From SIAQ01 sp964484265 (GTDB lineage Bacteria; Planctomycetota; Planctomycetia; Gemmatales; Gemmataceae), in NCBI GenBank assembly GCA_964484265.1, contig CAZAFH010000014.1:28397-92396 (forward strand): a stretch of 64,000 bases of DNA. The letters are read 5' to 3'. Within the stretch, counting starts at the first letter, position 1, and every line of letters begins with the position of its first letter. Shown piece after piece: positions 41,564 through 50,307 of this stretch. The position numbers were made by a program, and so were the translations under genes. The notes beneath the pieces were generated by a model, which saw nothing but the letters and a program-made list of their open reading frames with translations, was not told the DNA's origin and ran no database searches.

Positions 41564-42748
41564 CTAGCCGGGCACCATCTCCGCACACTTCGCTCGCACG
41601 GCCTGGTATACCACGTTCAGGGGAACCTTGGCGGTTCGGGCGACGCGGGCACAATCTTCATATTCGGGTGCGTAGACCAACGTCTCCTGGCCACGCCAGC
41701 CTCGCTTGACGGCCACGCTTCCCCACGGCGTTTCCACCGTCACGATTTCGCGCTCCAGCTTGCGGCGCTGGGCCGAATACCGCCGAATGCCGAACGTCTG
41801 CGTCTCGCGAAACAGGATCGTTTCCAGCGCGGCAATGTTGGCTTCCAGCGTCAACACGCTCAACATTACCCCGGGCCGGTGTTTTTTCATCTGGATTGGC
41901 GTCGTCCACACATCCAGCGCGCCGGCGGCGAATAGCTGCTCGAAACAGTAGCCAACGACTTCGCCGGGCACGTCGTCGAGGTTCGTTTCAAGGATCCAGA
42001 CAACATCCGCGGCGCCTTCGGCCGAATGCCCTGGGGTTGAGTCACCCAGGAACACTCGCAACAGATTCGGCTGCTCGAAGAAATCCTTGCTGCCCGCGCC
42101 ATTCCCGATCCTTTCGATGGTCATTCGCGGCGTTTCCAGCCATTCGCTGACGATGCTCGTCAAGATCGCGGCCCCCGTCGGCGTTGTCAGCTCGCCTTTC
42201 GCAAGAGCAGGCCGCAAGGGCACGCCCTTGAGCAGTTCAGCCGTCGCCGGCGTTGGCACGGGCATGACGCCGTGAGCGCATTTCACGGTTCCGCTGCCGA
42301 CGGCGACGGGGCTTGACGTGAACTTTTCCACGCCGAGCAGATCGAGCGCGACTGCCGAGCCAACGATGTCGGCAATGCTGTCGAGCGCGCCGACTTCGTG
42401 AAAGTGCACCTCGTCTACGGACACGCCATGTGCCTTCGCCTCGGCCTGGGCAAGCCGGCGGAAGATCTGCAGCGCCAAGTCGCGTTGTTTCTCGGTGAGG
42501 CTGCCCCTGGCGATGATCGCTTCGATGTCCGGTAGGTGCCGGTGCTCATCCTCTTCGGGAGCGTGAACGAAGACCTGCGTGGCTGCGAATCCTCCTTTGC
42601 TGACGCGTTCAGCGCCGACCTTTACCGGCAGACCGAGCGACGCGATGGCAGCGACCACTGGTTCGGTGGGTACGCCGAGGTCGAACAGGGCGGCAAGCGT
42701 CATGTCGCCGGAAATGCCGCTGAAACAATCGAAATGTGCGCTGCGCAT
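41564..42748 (-). CDS. larC: Nickel-pincer cofactor biosynthesis protein LarC
   Basis: About 394 residues from the ATG at 42748 (MRSAHFDCFSGISGDMTLAA, the standard LarC start). It inserts nickel into the pyridinium pincer nucleotide used by lactate racemase and related enzymes. DEVHFHEVGALDSIADIVGS holds a His/Asp-rich metal region, followed by VGSGTVKCAHGVMPVPTPAT and ELTTPTGAAILTSIV. In the C-terminal domain are VWILETNLDDVPGEVVGYCF and KRGWRGQETLVYAPEYEDCA. LarB and LarE are not in the window. A decayed fragment of the same gene is at 29292. Confidence 0.93.
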   Translation of the reverse strand: MRSAHFDCFSGISGDMTLAALFDLGVPTEPVVAAIASLGLPVKVGAERVSKGGFAATQVFVHAPEEDEHRHLPDIEAIIARGSLTEKQRDLALQIFRRLAQAEAKAHGVSVDEVHFHEVGALDSIADIVGSAVALDLLGVEKFTSSPVAVGSGTVKCAHGVMPVPTPATAELLKGVPLRPALAKGELTTPTGAAILTSIVSEWLETPRMTIERIGNGAGSKDFFEQPNLLRVFLGDSTPGHSAEGAADVVWILETNLDDVPGEVVGYCFEQLFAAGALDVWTTPIQMKKHRPGVMLSVLTLEANIAALETILFRETQTFGIRRYSAQRRKLEREIVTVETPWGSVAVKRGWRGQETLVYAPEYEDCARVARTAKVPLNVVYQAVRAKCAEMVPG

Positions 42749-42836
42749 GAAAATAGCCCATCGATCCCGCCAATCGCTGCGCGTTCGCGATGAGCACGCA
42801 TCGTTCGGCCGGCAATACGGGCATGATATGGATGCC

Positions 42837-43229
42837 TCAGGAACGCAGCACCCGGAACGTGAAGTCGGGCGTCTTGCGGCGATGGATATTCGCCGCCACT
42901 TCCGCGCGCAGGCTGGCATGGGCGCCCGAGAGCGCGGCGAGAATCGTCGGCGTGTCCACGGCGGCCGGTCCGTGGTAGACGACCGTCACCAGCATCCGGG
43001 ACGAATCCGGCGCCGGCACGACCGACTGCACGATGAGGTCGCGCAGCAAGTCGCCTTCGAGGGCCAGGGCCAGGGCGCGTTCGACCTGTCGGCACAGCTG
43101 CAGCGCCTTCCGATTCGCCGGCGAGCGCGGCGGAAACTTCGCGTCGAAGCGCGGATCTCTGCCATCCTCCACGGAACGCTCGGAGCAAAGATCGGTCGGT
43201 GGTTTTTCGTTGAAGCGTCGTTTTGCCAT
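42837..43229 (-). CDS. rbfA: Ribosome-binding factor A-like protein
   Basis: 130 residues from the ATG at 43229 (MAKRRFNEKPPTDLCSERSV). The first 45 residues are an extra basic/disordered extension. The core follows the RbfA KH-type order: KALQLCRQVERALALALEGD, a strand pair around VQSVVPAPDSSRMLVTVVYH, then LSGAHASLRAEVAANIHRRK and TPDFTFRVL (usually R-x-P-x-[LI]-x-F). RbfA matures the 30S subunit. The match is convincing but divergent. It precedes larC on the same strand. Confidence 0.75.
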   Translation of the reverse strand: MAKRRFNEKPPTDLCSERSVEDGRDPRFDAKFPPRSPANRKALQLCRQVERALALALEGDLLRDLIVQSVVPAPDSSRMLVTVVYHGPAAVDTPTILAALSGAHASLRAEVAANIHRRKTPDFTFRVLRS

Positions 43230-43306
43230 GAAGGAATGACACCAGGGATCGAAACGGGTTCGCGGAACCACTTTATCCCATTACCATTCAATTGAAGATC
43301 GATCTG

Positions 43307-43401
43307 AACCACAGATAACACAAATGAACACGGATATATGCGAGAAAAATGGGAATTTTCATCATCACTCCCATCCGTGGCATTTCGTGTTATCCGTGGT
43401 T
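43307..43401. repeat. Intergenic inverted repeat
   Basis: AACCACAGATAACACAAATG on the left, with arm end CACGGAT, and its complement ATCCGTGGCATTTCGTGTTA then TCCGTGGTT on the right. It lies in the gap between the membrane protein gene and the rbfA-like gene. Confidence 0.85.
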
Positions 43402-43424
43402 ACTTTTTCGGAAAATGTTCGAAC

Positions 43425-45068
43425 TTATTCCGCGGCGCGAAGGCCGTGGTGGTTCTGATACCAGTTGCGCAATTCGGCATCGCACCGGCTCAAGGCACTG
43501 CGGGCGAAGAATAACGTGCTCAGGCCGAGGACCGCGACGCCGGCGGCCCACGCCCAACCAGGCGAGCCCGTGATTCCGAAGTAGATGCTGCCGGGCGGCA
43601 GCAGCATTGCCAGCGCCGGCCAACCGCTCTGGGCAAGGAGATAGGTCGCCAGCGGAATCAGCATGGTGAGCGTGGTCCCGAGCCGATTCGCTTGCAAGCC
43701 GCGCGAGAAAGCGCGAAACCCGAGCACGAAGTAAAAGCACCACAGCACGACGCTCGCGGCAAGCCCGGCAGATGTTTGCGCCCAAGTCGCCTGGCCGGAA
43801 CCCGCCGCCGCGAGGGCCAACACTGCTGAGAGGAAGAAATACTCGCGCCCGCGTTTCCAGGCAGCCGAGAGCGCCGCCTGCCAGTAGGCGGGGCCGTCGA
43901 GTTCGGTCAGCAGCAAGAGTTCGAGGCGTCGGCTTCGATCCTGTCCGCCGCTGTCCCAAAGACCGTACTGGAACGCCGCCGGCACCGCTGCCAGCAGCGC
44001 CAGCGCGGTCGCCAGCATCGGCAATCCGCCGGCGCGGTCGAACATTTGGAAAACCAGTCGGCCCAGCCAATCCGGCCAGTGCGGCCCGGCCAGCGCATAT
44101 GCCGCGTACAGCAATGCAAACCCGCCAGCGAGAAAAACGTTGATCCGCCCGGAATATCGGCTTACACGCTTGACCGCCCACCAGCGCAACGGCGAATCGC
44201 CGACAGGCTGGCGTGCGTCATTCCTTACGGGTAGAATCGGCCGATAATGCTCGTCGCAGAAATGCCCATGCAGTCGCAACGCTCCACGCGCTAACAGTGC
44301 GATTCCGGCAACGCCGCCAATGCCGAGATTCCACCACAGGCGTGAACTGTCGAACCAGGTCGGATCCGATTGCATCGCCAGCTGCATCGTGCCGAACGGA
44401 TTGTGGTCGTGCAATACCCGAATCGTGCCGAGGATTTGAATCCGCCAGGAATCCGGCGCATGGCACAACCAGCGGACGAGATTCTCGCCCGCCAGCACGC
44501 CGACGATGAGGTAGACCAGGACGCCGATAATCGCCAGCTTTTCGCCCCACCAGCGCACGCGCGGCGACTCATAGCTCCACGCTGCCAGGCCAAGCCCTGT
44601 GACGACGCCCCACGTCCACGGAAGGATCAGCAAAATTGGCAGGTCCTCAAAAATGAGCACGCCCTGCGCGACCATCATGAGATAGATCGGCAACCCCGCG
44701 AGCGTGGTCATCGCGAGCAGCGTCAGCCCGACGAGTGCCTCGGCGACGAAGACGGTTGTCGGCCGAAGGGGACTAACGAGCAGAAATTCGAGCGCCTGGC
44801 TTTTAGGCAACTGTGTCAGCCGCCAGCCTGTCAGCAGCGCGCCTTCGATAATCCCGGCAACCAACATGGATTGCCCCAGCGCCGTCGGCCCTGCTTTGCG
44901 CCAGACCATTGCCAGGAAGATCAGTGCCAGCGCGATCAGATGAATCGTGAGCAGCGTGCGAAACGTCTGCTGCCGATTGCGTGATCGAGCCGCCAGGGTA
45001 AAAAACGCGAGCATTAGTTGTTCGGTTCGGAGGTTTTGCGATACCAGAGATACTGCCCAACTGTACAT
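43425..45068 (-). CDS. Polytopic membrane protein, ABC-2-like permease
   Basis: About 547 residues from the ATG at 45068 (MYSWAVSLVSQNLRTEQLML); a later ATG at 45014 is possible. About 12 hydrophobic segments in two halves. Sequences such as GALLTGWRLTQLPKSQALEF then LLVSPLRPTTVFVAEALVGL resemble large ABC-2 permeases in which the cytoplasmic loop after helix 2 reads R.t..ElLLvSPl....v. The second half repeats the theme (RRLELLLLTELDGPAYWQAA). No ATPase gene is adjacent. Substrate unknown. Divergent from the TPR gene. Confidence 0.75.
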   Translation of the reverse strand: MYSWAVSLVSQNLRTEQLMLAFFTLAARSRNRQQTFRTLLTIHLIALALIFLAMVWRKAGPTALGQSMLVAGIIEGALLTGWRLTQLPKSQALEFLLVSPLRPTTVFVAEALVGLTLLAMTTLAGLPIYLMMVAQGVLIFEDLPILLILPWTWGVVTGLGLAAWSYESPRVRWWGEKLAIIGVLVYLIVGVLAGENLVRWLCHAPDSWRIQILGTIRVLHDHNPFGTMQLAMQSDPTWFDSSRLWWNLGIGGVAGIALLARGALRLHGHFCDEHYRPILPVRNDARQPVGDSPLRWWAVKRVSRYSGRINVFLAGGFALLYAAYALAGPHWPDWLGRLVFQMFDRAGGLPMLATALALLAAVPAAFQYGLWDSGGQDRSRRLELLLLTELDGPAYWQAALSAAWKRGREYFFLSAVLALAAAGSGQATWAQTSAGLAASVVLWCFYFVLGFRAFSRGLQANRLGTTLTMLIPLATYLLAQSGWPALAMLLPPGSIYFGITGSPGWAWAAGVAVLGLSTLFFARSALSRCDAELRNWYQNHHGLRAAE

Positions 45069-45235
45069 TTTTCCGGCGCAATTGTCAAAATTGTCAAAAA
45101 TCGCGGTTTGCGCATATTTTCGCCGTTCGGCAAAACCGACATGGCTTCGAATCAGCAGTTTGATTAACATGAATGGGATGGGATCGTTCGTAGGGCGAAC
45201 GGCTACTGGGTTTTGTAAATGCCACGGAGCTTGCC

Positions 45236-46543
45236 ATGGCCAAGAAAGCACTTTTCGTAATCGCAGCTTGTGCGATGTTTCTCACCACCAACCATGCCAT
45301 TGCGGGCGGCAAGGATCTTGCGAAAGAACTGGCGCACTTCAATGCCATGACAGGGGCGGACACCACGCGCGGCGCTCTCAAGTCGCTTGTCGACGACGCG
45401 AAGAAAGCCAAAGCGCTGCTGGACTATGCCAAGCCGTTGGCGAAAAAGGGCGAACTCTCTTACAACGCCGCTCTGGTTTTCGGCCTGGTCTCGGCCGAGA
45501 ACAAGGACATGAAGTCGGCGGAAGTCTTTTTCCGTGTCTGCATGGACCGTGCGATCAAGCTTCAGAGCTTCGAGAAAATGAAGCAATCGTACGGGCTGCT
45601 CATCGAGCTCAACTACGATTACCGCCATTACGCCGACGCCGCCCGGCTTTGCCGTGAGTTGCTCGAACTCAATACGGAAGACGGTAAGCAGCGCATGGTC
45701 ATTGGCATGATGGTCGATCGATTCGGTCAGGTTGAATTCCGCGAGCCGCAGGATTCCTTCGACACGGCTCAGCGCCTTCGGCCTTATGTGTACGAGATCT
45801 ACATCAAATCGACAGCGAAGCTAGGCAGGTTCGACCAGGCGATCAAGCTGGTGGACGGACTGCTCAAGAAAAACAACGACTGGATCGATCAGCATCTCAA
45901 GGGCTGGGTGTTGCGCGAGGCGGGTAAGTTCGCCGACTCGGCTTCGGTTTACGAGGAAGTCATCCGCAAAGTTGGCGCCGATCGCCGGCTGGAACCGGAA
46001 GAGAAAGACGTCTACATCGAACGTTTCCGCTACGAAGTCAGCAATGTCTATGTCGATCTGAAACAGATCGACCGAGCCAGCGAACATCTCGAGTACCTCG
46101 TCAAGAAACGCCCGAACGATCCGGTTTTTTACAACGACCTCGGCTTCATTTGGGCTGACAACAACATGAAGCTCGACGAAGCGGAAAAGCTGATCCGCAA
46201 GGCCCTCGAACTCGACCGCGAGCGTCGGCAGAAGCGCAAAACGTTCGACCCCAAGACCGATCACGACAACGGCGCCTACCTCGATAGCTTGGGCTGGGTG
46301 CTCTTCAAACAAAAGAAAAACGAAGAGGCCAAGAAATGGCTGATCAAGGCGCTGGAGGACAAGAACGCCCAGCACCTTGAGATCTTCGATCACCTTGGCG
46401 ACGTCCATCTGGCGCTTGGCGAACGCGATCTGGCGATCAAAGCCTGGCAGAAAGGCCTCGAGGTCGTGACCGATAACCGCCGCGATCAGGAACGCAAGAC
46501 CGTCGTCGAACGCAAACTCGAGAAGGCCAAGCTGCAGAAATGA
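45236..46543 (+). CDS. Secreted TPR protein
   Basis: 435 residues, with GGAG 6 bases before the ATG. Signal peptide MAKKALFVIAACAMFLTTNH with cleavage near IAGG. TPR units are visible along the chain, for example YGLLIELNYDYRHYADAARL, LGRFDQAIKLVDGLLKKNND, LREAGKFADSASVYEEVIRK and NDLGFIWADNNMKLDEAEKL; the last units read LDSLGWVLFKQKKNEEAKKW and HLGDVHLALGERDLAIKAWQ. It is probably a periplasmic scaffold. The downstream gap holds a family D half element. Confidence 0.88.
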   Translation: MAKKALFVIAACAMFLTTNHAIAGGKDLAKELAHFNAMTGADTTRGALKSLVDDAKKAKALLDYAKPLAKKGELSYNAALVFGLVSAENKDMKSAEVFFRVCMDRAIKLQSFEKMKQSYGLLIELNYDYRHYADAARLCRELLELNTEDGKQRMVIGMMVDRFGQVEFREPQDSFDTAQRLRPYVYEIYIKSTAKLGRFDQAIKLVDGLLKKNNDWIDQHLKGWVLREAGKFADSASVYEEVIRKVGADRRLEPEEKDVYIERFRYEVSNVYVDLKQIDRASEHLEYLVKKRPNDPVFYNDLGFIWADNNMKLDEAEKLIRKALELDRERRQKRKTFDPKTDHDNGAYLDSLGWVLFKQKKNEEAKKWLIKALEDKNAQHLEIFDHLGDVHLALGERDLAIKAWQKGLEVVTDNRRDQERKTVVERKLEKAKLQK

Positions 46544-46587
46544 GCTAACCGCCGGCGAGCGGGGGGCGTCAGCCCCCTGATTCTGAG
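46544..46587. repeat. Palindromic element, family D half copy
   Basis: CTAACCGCCGGCGAGCGGGG then GGCGTCAGCCCCCTGATTCT, equivalent to one arm of the element at 16412-16570. It starts right at the TPR stop codon. Confidence 0.85.
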
Positions 46588-46605
46588 AACTCAGGAACAC
46601 GTCAC

Positions 46606-47007
46606 ATGAGCCAGCCGCAACGCGTGGTGTTGGCGAAGGTCGGGTTGGACGGACACGATCGCGGAATCAAGGTCGTCGCTCGCGCACTGCGTGACGCCGG
46701 CATGCACGTCATCTACGCCGGGCTTTGGCAAACCCCTGAGGCTGTCGTCCGCACTGTCGCCGACGAAGACGCCGACTGGCTTGGCCTTAGCCTGCTCTCC
46801 GGCGCGCACATGACCCTGGTGCCTCGCGTCATGGAACTGATGAAAGAAGCCGGTTTGCAACACGTCGGCGTCATCGTCGGCGGAATTATTCCCGAGACGG
46901 ACGTTCCCAAACTGATCGAAATGGGCGTCGCGAAAACGTTTGGGCCAGGCACGTCGTTGCCCGAAATCGTCGAATTTCTGCAAACGCCGCGGGAGCCGAG
47001 GCCATGA
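46606..47007 (+). CDS. B12-binding domain protein (methylmalonyl-CoA mutase small domain)
   Basis: 133 residues, just the cobalamin-binding domain. AKVGLDGHDRGIKVVARALR carries the D-x-H-x-x-G motif with the cobalt-ligating His. LGLSLLSGAHMTLVPRVMEL (SxL) and VIVGGIIPETDVP (GG) complete the B12 pocket. It matches the C-terminal domain of methylmalonyl-CoA/isobutyryl-CoA mutases, which in some bacteria is a separate subunit. Its stop overlaps the meaB start by 4 bases (ATGA). The catalytic mutase subunit is not in the window. Confidence 0.9.
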   Translation: MSQPQRVVLAKVGLDGHDRGIKVVARALRDAGMHVIYAGLWQTPEAVVRTVADEDADWLGLSLLSGAHMTLVPRVMELMKEAGLQHVGVIVGGIIPETDVPKLIEMGVAKTFGPGTSLPEIVEFLQTPREPRP

Positions 47008-47921
47008 TCGCGGATCTCATCGCACGCCTGCGCGGCGGCGACCGCAATGCGCTTTCCCGTCTGCTCAGCCAAATCGCACGCGGCGAAAATCTTGACGAGA
47101 TCCGTACCCTGCTGATCCCGTCCGACTCGTCCAAGTCCGCGCGCGTCTTCGCCATTACCGGAAGCGGCGGTGTCGGCAAGAGCACGCTCATCGGCCGACT
47201 GATTCCGCTCATCCGCGCCGCCAATCGTCGAGTGGCCGTGCTGGCGTGTGATCCGCAGAGTCCGCTTTCGGGCGGCGCCCTTCTCGGCGACCGCTTTCGC
47301 ATGGGCGACGCCAGCGATGACGGCGTTTTCATTCGCAGCCTAGCGGCTCTTTCCGGCAGCAGCGGATTGGCGAAACACCTCGACCTGATGATCGACGCTC
47401 TTGAACTTTTTGGTTTCGACGTGATCTTCATCGAAACGGTCGGCGCCGGGCAGGGCGATGTCGCCGTCCGACACCACGCCGACGCGCTGGTCCTGCTCCT
47501 GCAACCCGAGAGCGGTGACGATGTGCAGTGGGAGAAAGCCGGCGTTCTCGAATGTGCCGATGTCGTCGTCATTCACAAGGCGGATTTGCCCGCTGCCGAT
47601 CAGGTCGCGGCACAGGTCCGGGCGGCGCTGGAACTTTCCCCTTCGCGTCACATACCGGTCCTGCGTGTCAGCACGAAATTAAATCAGGGGCATGCCGAAT
47701 TGTGGCAAGCGCTTGAATCCCTGCCCCCGAGCCGACAGCGCCCCTCGGCCGCGCGCCGGCTCCTGCAACAGCTAACCGAATCCCAAGAACGCCGATTGCG
47801 CGAGCTTGAATCGCAAGCGGACAACGGACTGATGAAACTCGTCGCCGATTGGCAAGCACGCACGTTGACCACACCCGAGGCGACCCGGCAGTTGTCCGAG
47901 TTATTGTGCGATCTGGGGTAG
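47004..47921 (+). CDS. meaB: MeaB/ArgK-type G3E GTPase
   Basis: 305 residues. The P-loop is GSGGVGKSTLIGRLIPL. Later come VAVLACDPQSPLSGGALLGD, the switch region IFIETVGAGQGDVAVRHHAD (D-x-x-G equivalent ETVGAGQ) and VIHKADLPAAD, the base-recognition NKAD variant with His for Asn. It guards B12 loading and protects B12-dependent mutases. It is translationally coupled to the B12-binding subunit. The C-terminal helix of the family is present. Confidence 0.92.
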   Translation: MIADLIARLRGGDRNALSRLLSQIARGENLDEIRTLLIPSDSSKSARVFAITGSGGVGKSTLIGRLIPLIRAANRRVAVLACDPQSPLSGGALLGDRFRMGDASDDGVFIRSLAALSGSSGLAKHLDLMIDALELFGFDVIFIETVGAGQGDVAVRHHADALVLLLQPESGDDVQWEKAGVLECADVVVIHKADLPAADQVAAQVRAALELSPSRHIPVLRVSTKLNQGHAELWQALESLPPSRQRPSAARRLLQQLTESQERRLRELESQADNGLMKLVADWQARTLTTPEATRQLSELLCDLG

Positions 47922-47925
47922 CCAA

Positions 47926-49050
47926 TCATCCTGGCGAACCGTTCGGTTCGCACGGTATCAGCGGGTCGTGTTCGCGCCGGCTCGCCCAGACTTCGACGCC
48001 GGGGAATCGACTGCCAAGCCAGGTTGCAAGGGATTCCATCGCGGGCCGTTCGGTGGCGTAGTGCCCCGGAAGCACCAAGGCGACATGATCGGCCTGGGCG
48101 GCGAGAGCATCGTGGAATCGCGCTTCGCCCGTCAGGAAAACGTCGGCACGGGCTTTTCGCGCGTCGGCCAGAAATTCGCCGCCCGCGCCGCAAGCGATCG
48201 CGACGCGCTGGACCGATCGATACCGATCGCCAACGACCTGCACTATCGACGCCGACAACGCCGACTTCACTTTTCGGCCAAACGCCTCGAGCGGCATGGG
48301 CGCTGGCAGATCGCCGATTCGGCCTTCGCCGATTCTGGCACGTTCTGGCCGAAGCGGGTAGATGTCGTAAGCGGGTTCTTCATACGAATGCGCCGAGCGC
48401 ATGGCCGAGACGACGCGATCGACGTCGGCCTCGGCGCAAACAACCTCCAGCCGCCATTCGGAGACGTCCTCGCGCCGGCCTTTTTCGCCGAGCGTCGGAT
48501 TGGAACCTTCCGTGCCGAAGAATGTTCCCGTGCCCGCCAGGCGAAAGCTGCATTCGCGGTATTGCCCAATCTGACCCGCGCCAGCAGCGAACAATGCGTC
48601 GCTCACCCGGCTCAGATCCTTGTCCGGCACGAACACCACGACCTTGCACTTGCGAGAAGCCTCGCCGGTGCGTAAAGGCGTAACTTTGGTAAGGCCGAGC
48701 GCTTCGCCGAGCTGATCGTTGATGCCGCCCGTGCAATTGTCGAAAGCCGTGTGGGCGCTGTAAACGCCGACACCAGCGCGGACGAGATCGAGCAACATGC
48801 GGCCCTCCGAGGTCGCCGTCGTCAATCGCCTGGCTGCGCGGAAGAGTATCGGGTGATGACTGACAATGAGGCTCGCCTGCGAACCGATCGCCTCGGCGAC
48901 GACATCGGGCGTCACCGTCAGGCACGTCATGATTCGCGGCGAAAACGCCAGCGGGTCGCCCAGCAGTAGGCCCACGTTGTCCCATTCCGCGGCCAAATTT
49001 AGCGGCGCGAGTTCTTGCAGCGCTTTCACGACATCGGCGATGGTCGGCAT
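47926..49050 (-). CDS. Nif3-like dinuclear metal-centre hexameric protein
   Basis: 374 residues, the long form with a central insertion. Metal-binding residues: AEWDNVGLLLGD, LIVSHHPILFRA (HH) and YSAHTAFDNCTGGIND in the first half; ACGAGGEFLADARKARADVF and LTGEARFHDALAAQADHVAL, LPGHYATERPAM in the second half. The central ~120 residues (KCKVVVFVPDKDLSRVSDAL, CSFRLAGTGTFFG) form the PII-like domain seen in B. subtilis YqfO. The gene ends 5 bases from the convergent meaB stop. Role: probable metal-dependent hydrolase; substrate unsettled in the family. Confidence 0.93.
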   Translation of the reverse strand: MPTIADVVKALQELAPLNLAAEWDNVGLLLGDPLAFSPRIMTCLTVTPDVVAEAIGSQASLIVSHHPILFRAARRLTTATSEGRMLLDLVRAGVGVYSAHTAFDNCTGGINDQLGEALGLTKVTPLRTGEASRKCKVVVFVPDKDLSRVSDALFAAGAGQIGQYRECSFRLAGTGTFFGTEGSNPTLGEKGRREDVSEWRLEVVCAEADVDRVVSAMRSAHSYEEPAYDIYPLRPERARIGEGRIGDLPAPMPLEAFGRKVKSALSASIVQVVGDRYRSVQRVAIACGAGGEFLADARKARADVFLTGEARFHDALAAQADHVALVLPGHYATERPAMESLATWLGSRFPGVEVWASRREHDPLIPCEPNGSPG

Positions 49051-49076
49051 AATCAGGTCTCATGAGATGTTCGAGT

Positions 49077-49304
49077 TCATTCTCGACGAGCCGGCATACA
49101 GACGAGAACCAACACCACGATCCCGCCGATCGCCGAGAGCGTGTAGTAAACGAGCGCGGAGGATCCGTCCCGTTCAGGCGCTTTCGGCTCGGAAGTCGAT
49201 TTCTCCGTCTTCTCCGCCGCCGGTTGCGGCGGTGCCTGTGCCCGTCCGTCTGATGGCGCTAATAATCCCGCCAGCAGCGCGGCTGATAGAAGCCAAGAGC
49301 GCAT
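49077..49304 (-). CDS. Small secreted or anchored protein
   Basis: 75 residues from the ATG at 49304. Signal peptide MRSWLLSAALLAGLLAPSDG, a Pro/Glu/Lys-rich linker, then a C-terminal membrane helix (YYTLSAIGGIVVLVLVCMPA) with a short basic tail. The topology suggests a C-terminally anchored periplasmic peptide. No family recognised. Confidence 0.55.
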   Translation of the reverse strand: MRSWLLSAALLAGLLAPSDGRAQAPPQPAAEKTEKSTSEPKAPERDGSSALVYYTLSAIGGIVVLVLVCMPARRE

Positions 49305-49392
49305 GGTATTATCTCGAAGGTAGGTAGAACAGCAGAGACTCGCCTGAAGGCATGATATGCATCGCCGAGACACGGAAAACCAGTCGCCTCGA

Positions 49393-50076
49393 TCACGCGA
49401 CTTTCTTTTTTTCTTTTTTCCCGCCGCCTCCGAACCCGATTCGCCCGAGGATCATCGTCGCGAAATCCTCCTGGCCTTTTTCCTCGCGCTCCTTGCGGCG
49501 GCGAGTGCGCCAGCGATCGAAGAGGAACTGCATCCCGAAACCGCAAAGCGCCAGCCCCGCGCAGAGACTCGTGGCAAGCAGCGCGTTTTCCGTCGTCCAG
49601 GTAACGGCGTCGAACCACTCGTAATAATTGAAAAGCGCCAACGATCCGTAGATCATCAGCGCACTGCCAAGGAGGCTCGTGGAGATCATGAAAAGCCAGC
49701 GGAACAACAGTAAGCCAATCAATCCGCAGACGAGAAACGTAATCAGAGGTTGATGCAGCGACGGGATGGCGAGTTGTACGAGGTAGACGCCGCCAATTCC
49801 GCCGACAAAGAACGTGAATACGCGGATGAGCGCAAGCGCCAACACTCCCGCGGCAATCGCCAGAAGTACCGCGACGACGATCGGGTGGCCACGCCACGCC
49901 GGCGCTTCCATGAGTCCGAACAGACCCGAGAGGACAGTCGCACCGAGAACGATCCAGAATCGATGGCTCCACCAGCCGAGCAGCCAAAGCATCAAACCAA
50001 TCGGGAACATCGCCAGGATCATTCCGAGCGAAAGCCCGCAGAGGTCTCCCAGAATATCGGTCGCAATTAAATACAT
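49393..50076 (-). CDS. Multi-pass membrane protein
   Basis: About 227 residues from the ATG at 50076 (MYLIATDILGDLCGLSLGMI). Seven hydrophobic segments, then a charged cytoplasmic tail (DRWRTRRRKEREEKGQEDFA) and a Gly/Lys-rich end (FGGGGKKEKKKVA). The pattern of Gly-rich short helices resembles DUF4203/TMEM198-like proteins, but I cannot confirm that. An earlier in-frame start exists but adds a long non-hydrophobic extension without a ribosome binding site. Confidence 0.65.
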   Translation of the reverse strand: MYLIATDILGDLCGLSLGMILAMFPIGLMLWLLGWWSHRFWIVLGATVLSGLFGLMEAPAWRGHPIVVAVLLAIAAGVLALALIRVFTFFVGGIGGVYLVQLAIPSLHQPLITFLVCGLIGLLLFRWLFMISTSLLGSALMIYGSLALFNYYEWFDAVTWTTENALLATSLCAGLALCGFGMQFLFDRWRTRRRKEREEKGQEDFATMILGRIGFGGGGKKEKKKVA

Positions 50077-50307
50077 GCGTACACTTCTGCCTCGGGCGTC
50101 ATGATTCCTCGCAAATTCCCAAATAAGCAGATCGCTTCTCAGTGTCAAGACGGAATATACAGATAAATATGTACAGTAGCCGAAGCCTGCGATTTCACCC
50201 ACTCTCAGAGTTTTTTTGCTATTTTCAGGCACGGCGTTCATGAGAAAGCTATGATTGCGGCGTCTACCATTGTTTTTCTTGATGGCGACCACGTTGAAGG
50301 ACTATGT

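Noticed and set aside
42749..42919. Longer LarC start at 42919
   Set aside because: The extra 57 residues are basic, non-conserved and overlap the 3' end of the rbfA-like gene. The ATG at 42748 gives the standard LarC N-terminus.
46544..46605. Cobalamin riboswitch before the B12-binding gene
   Set aside because: The gap is only about 60 bases and is mostly a family D repeat. There is no B12-box sequence and no room for the fold.
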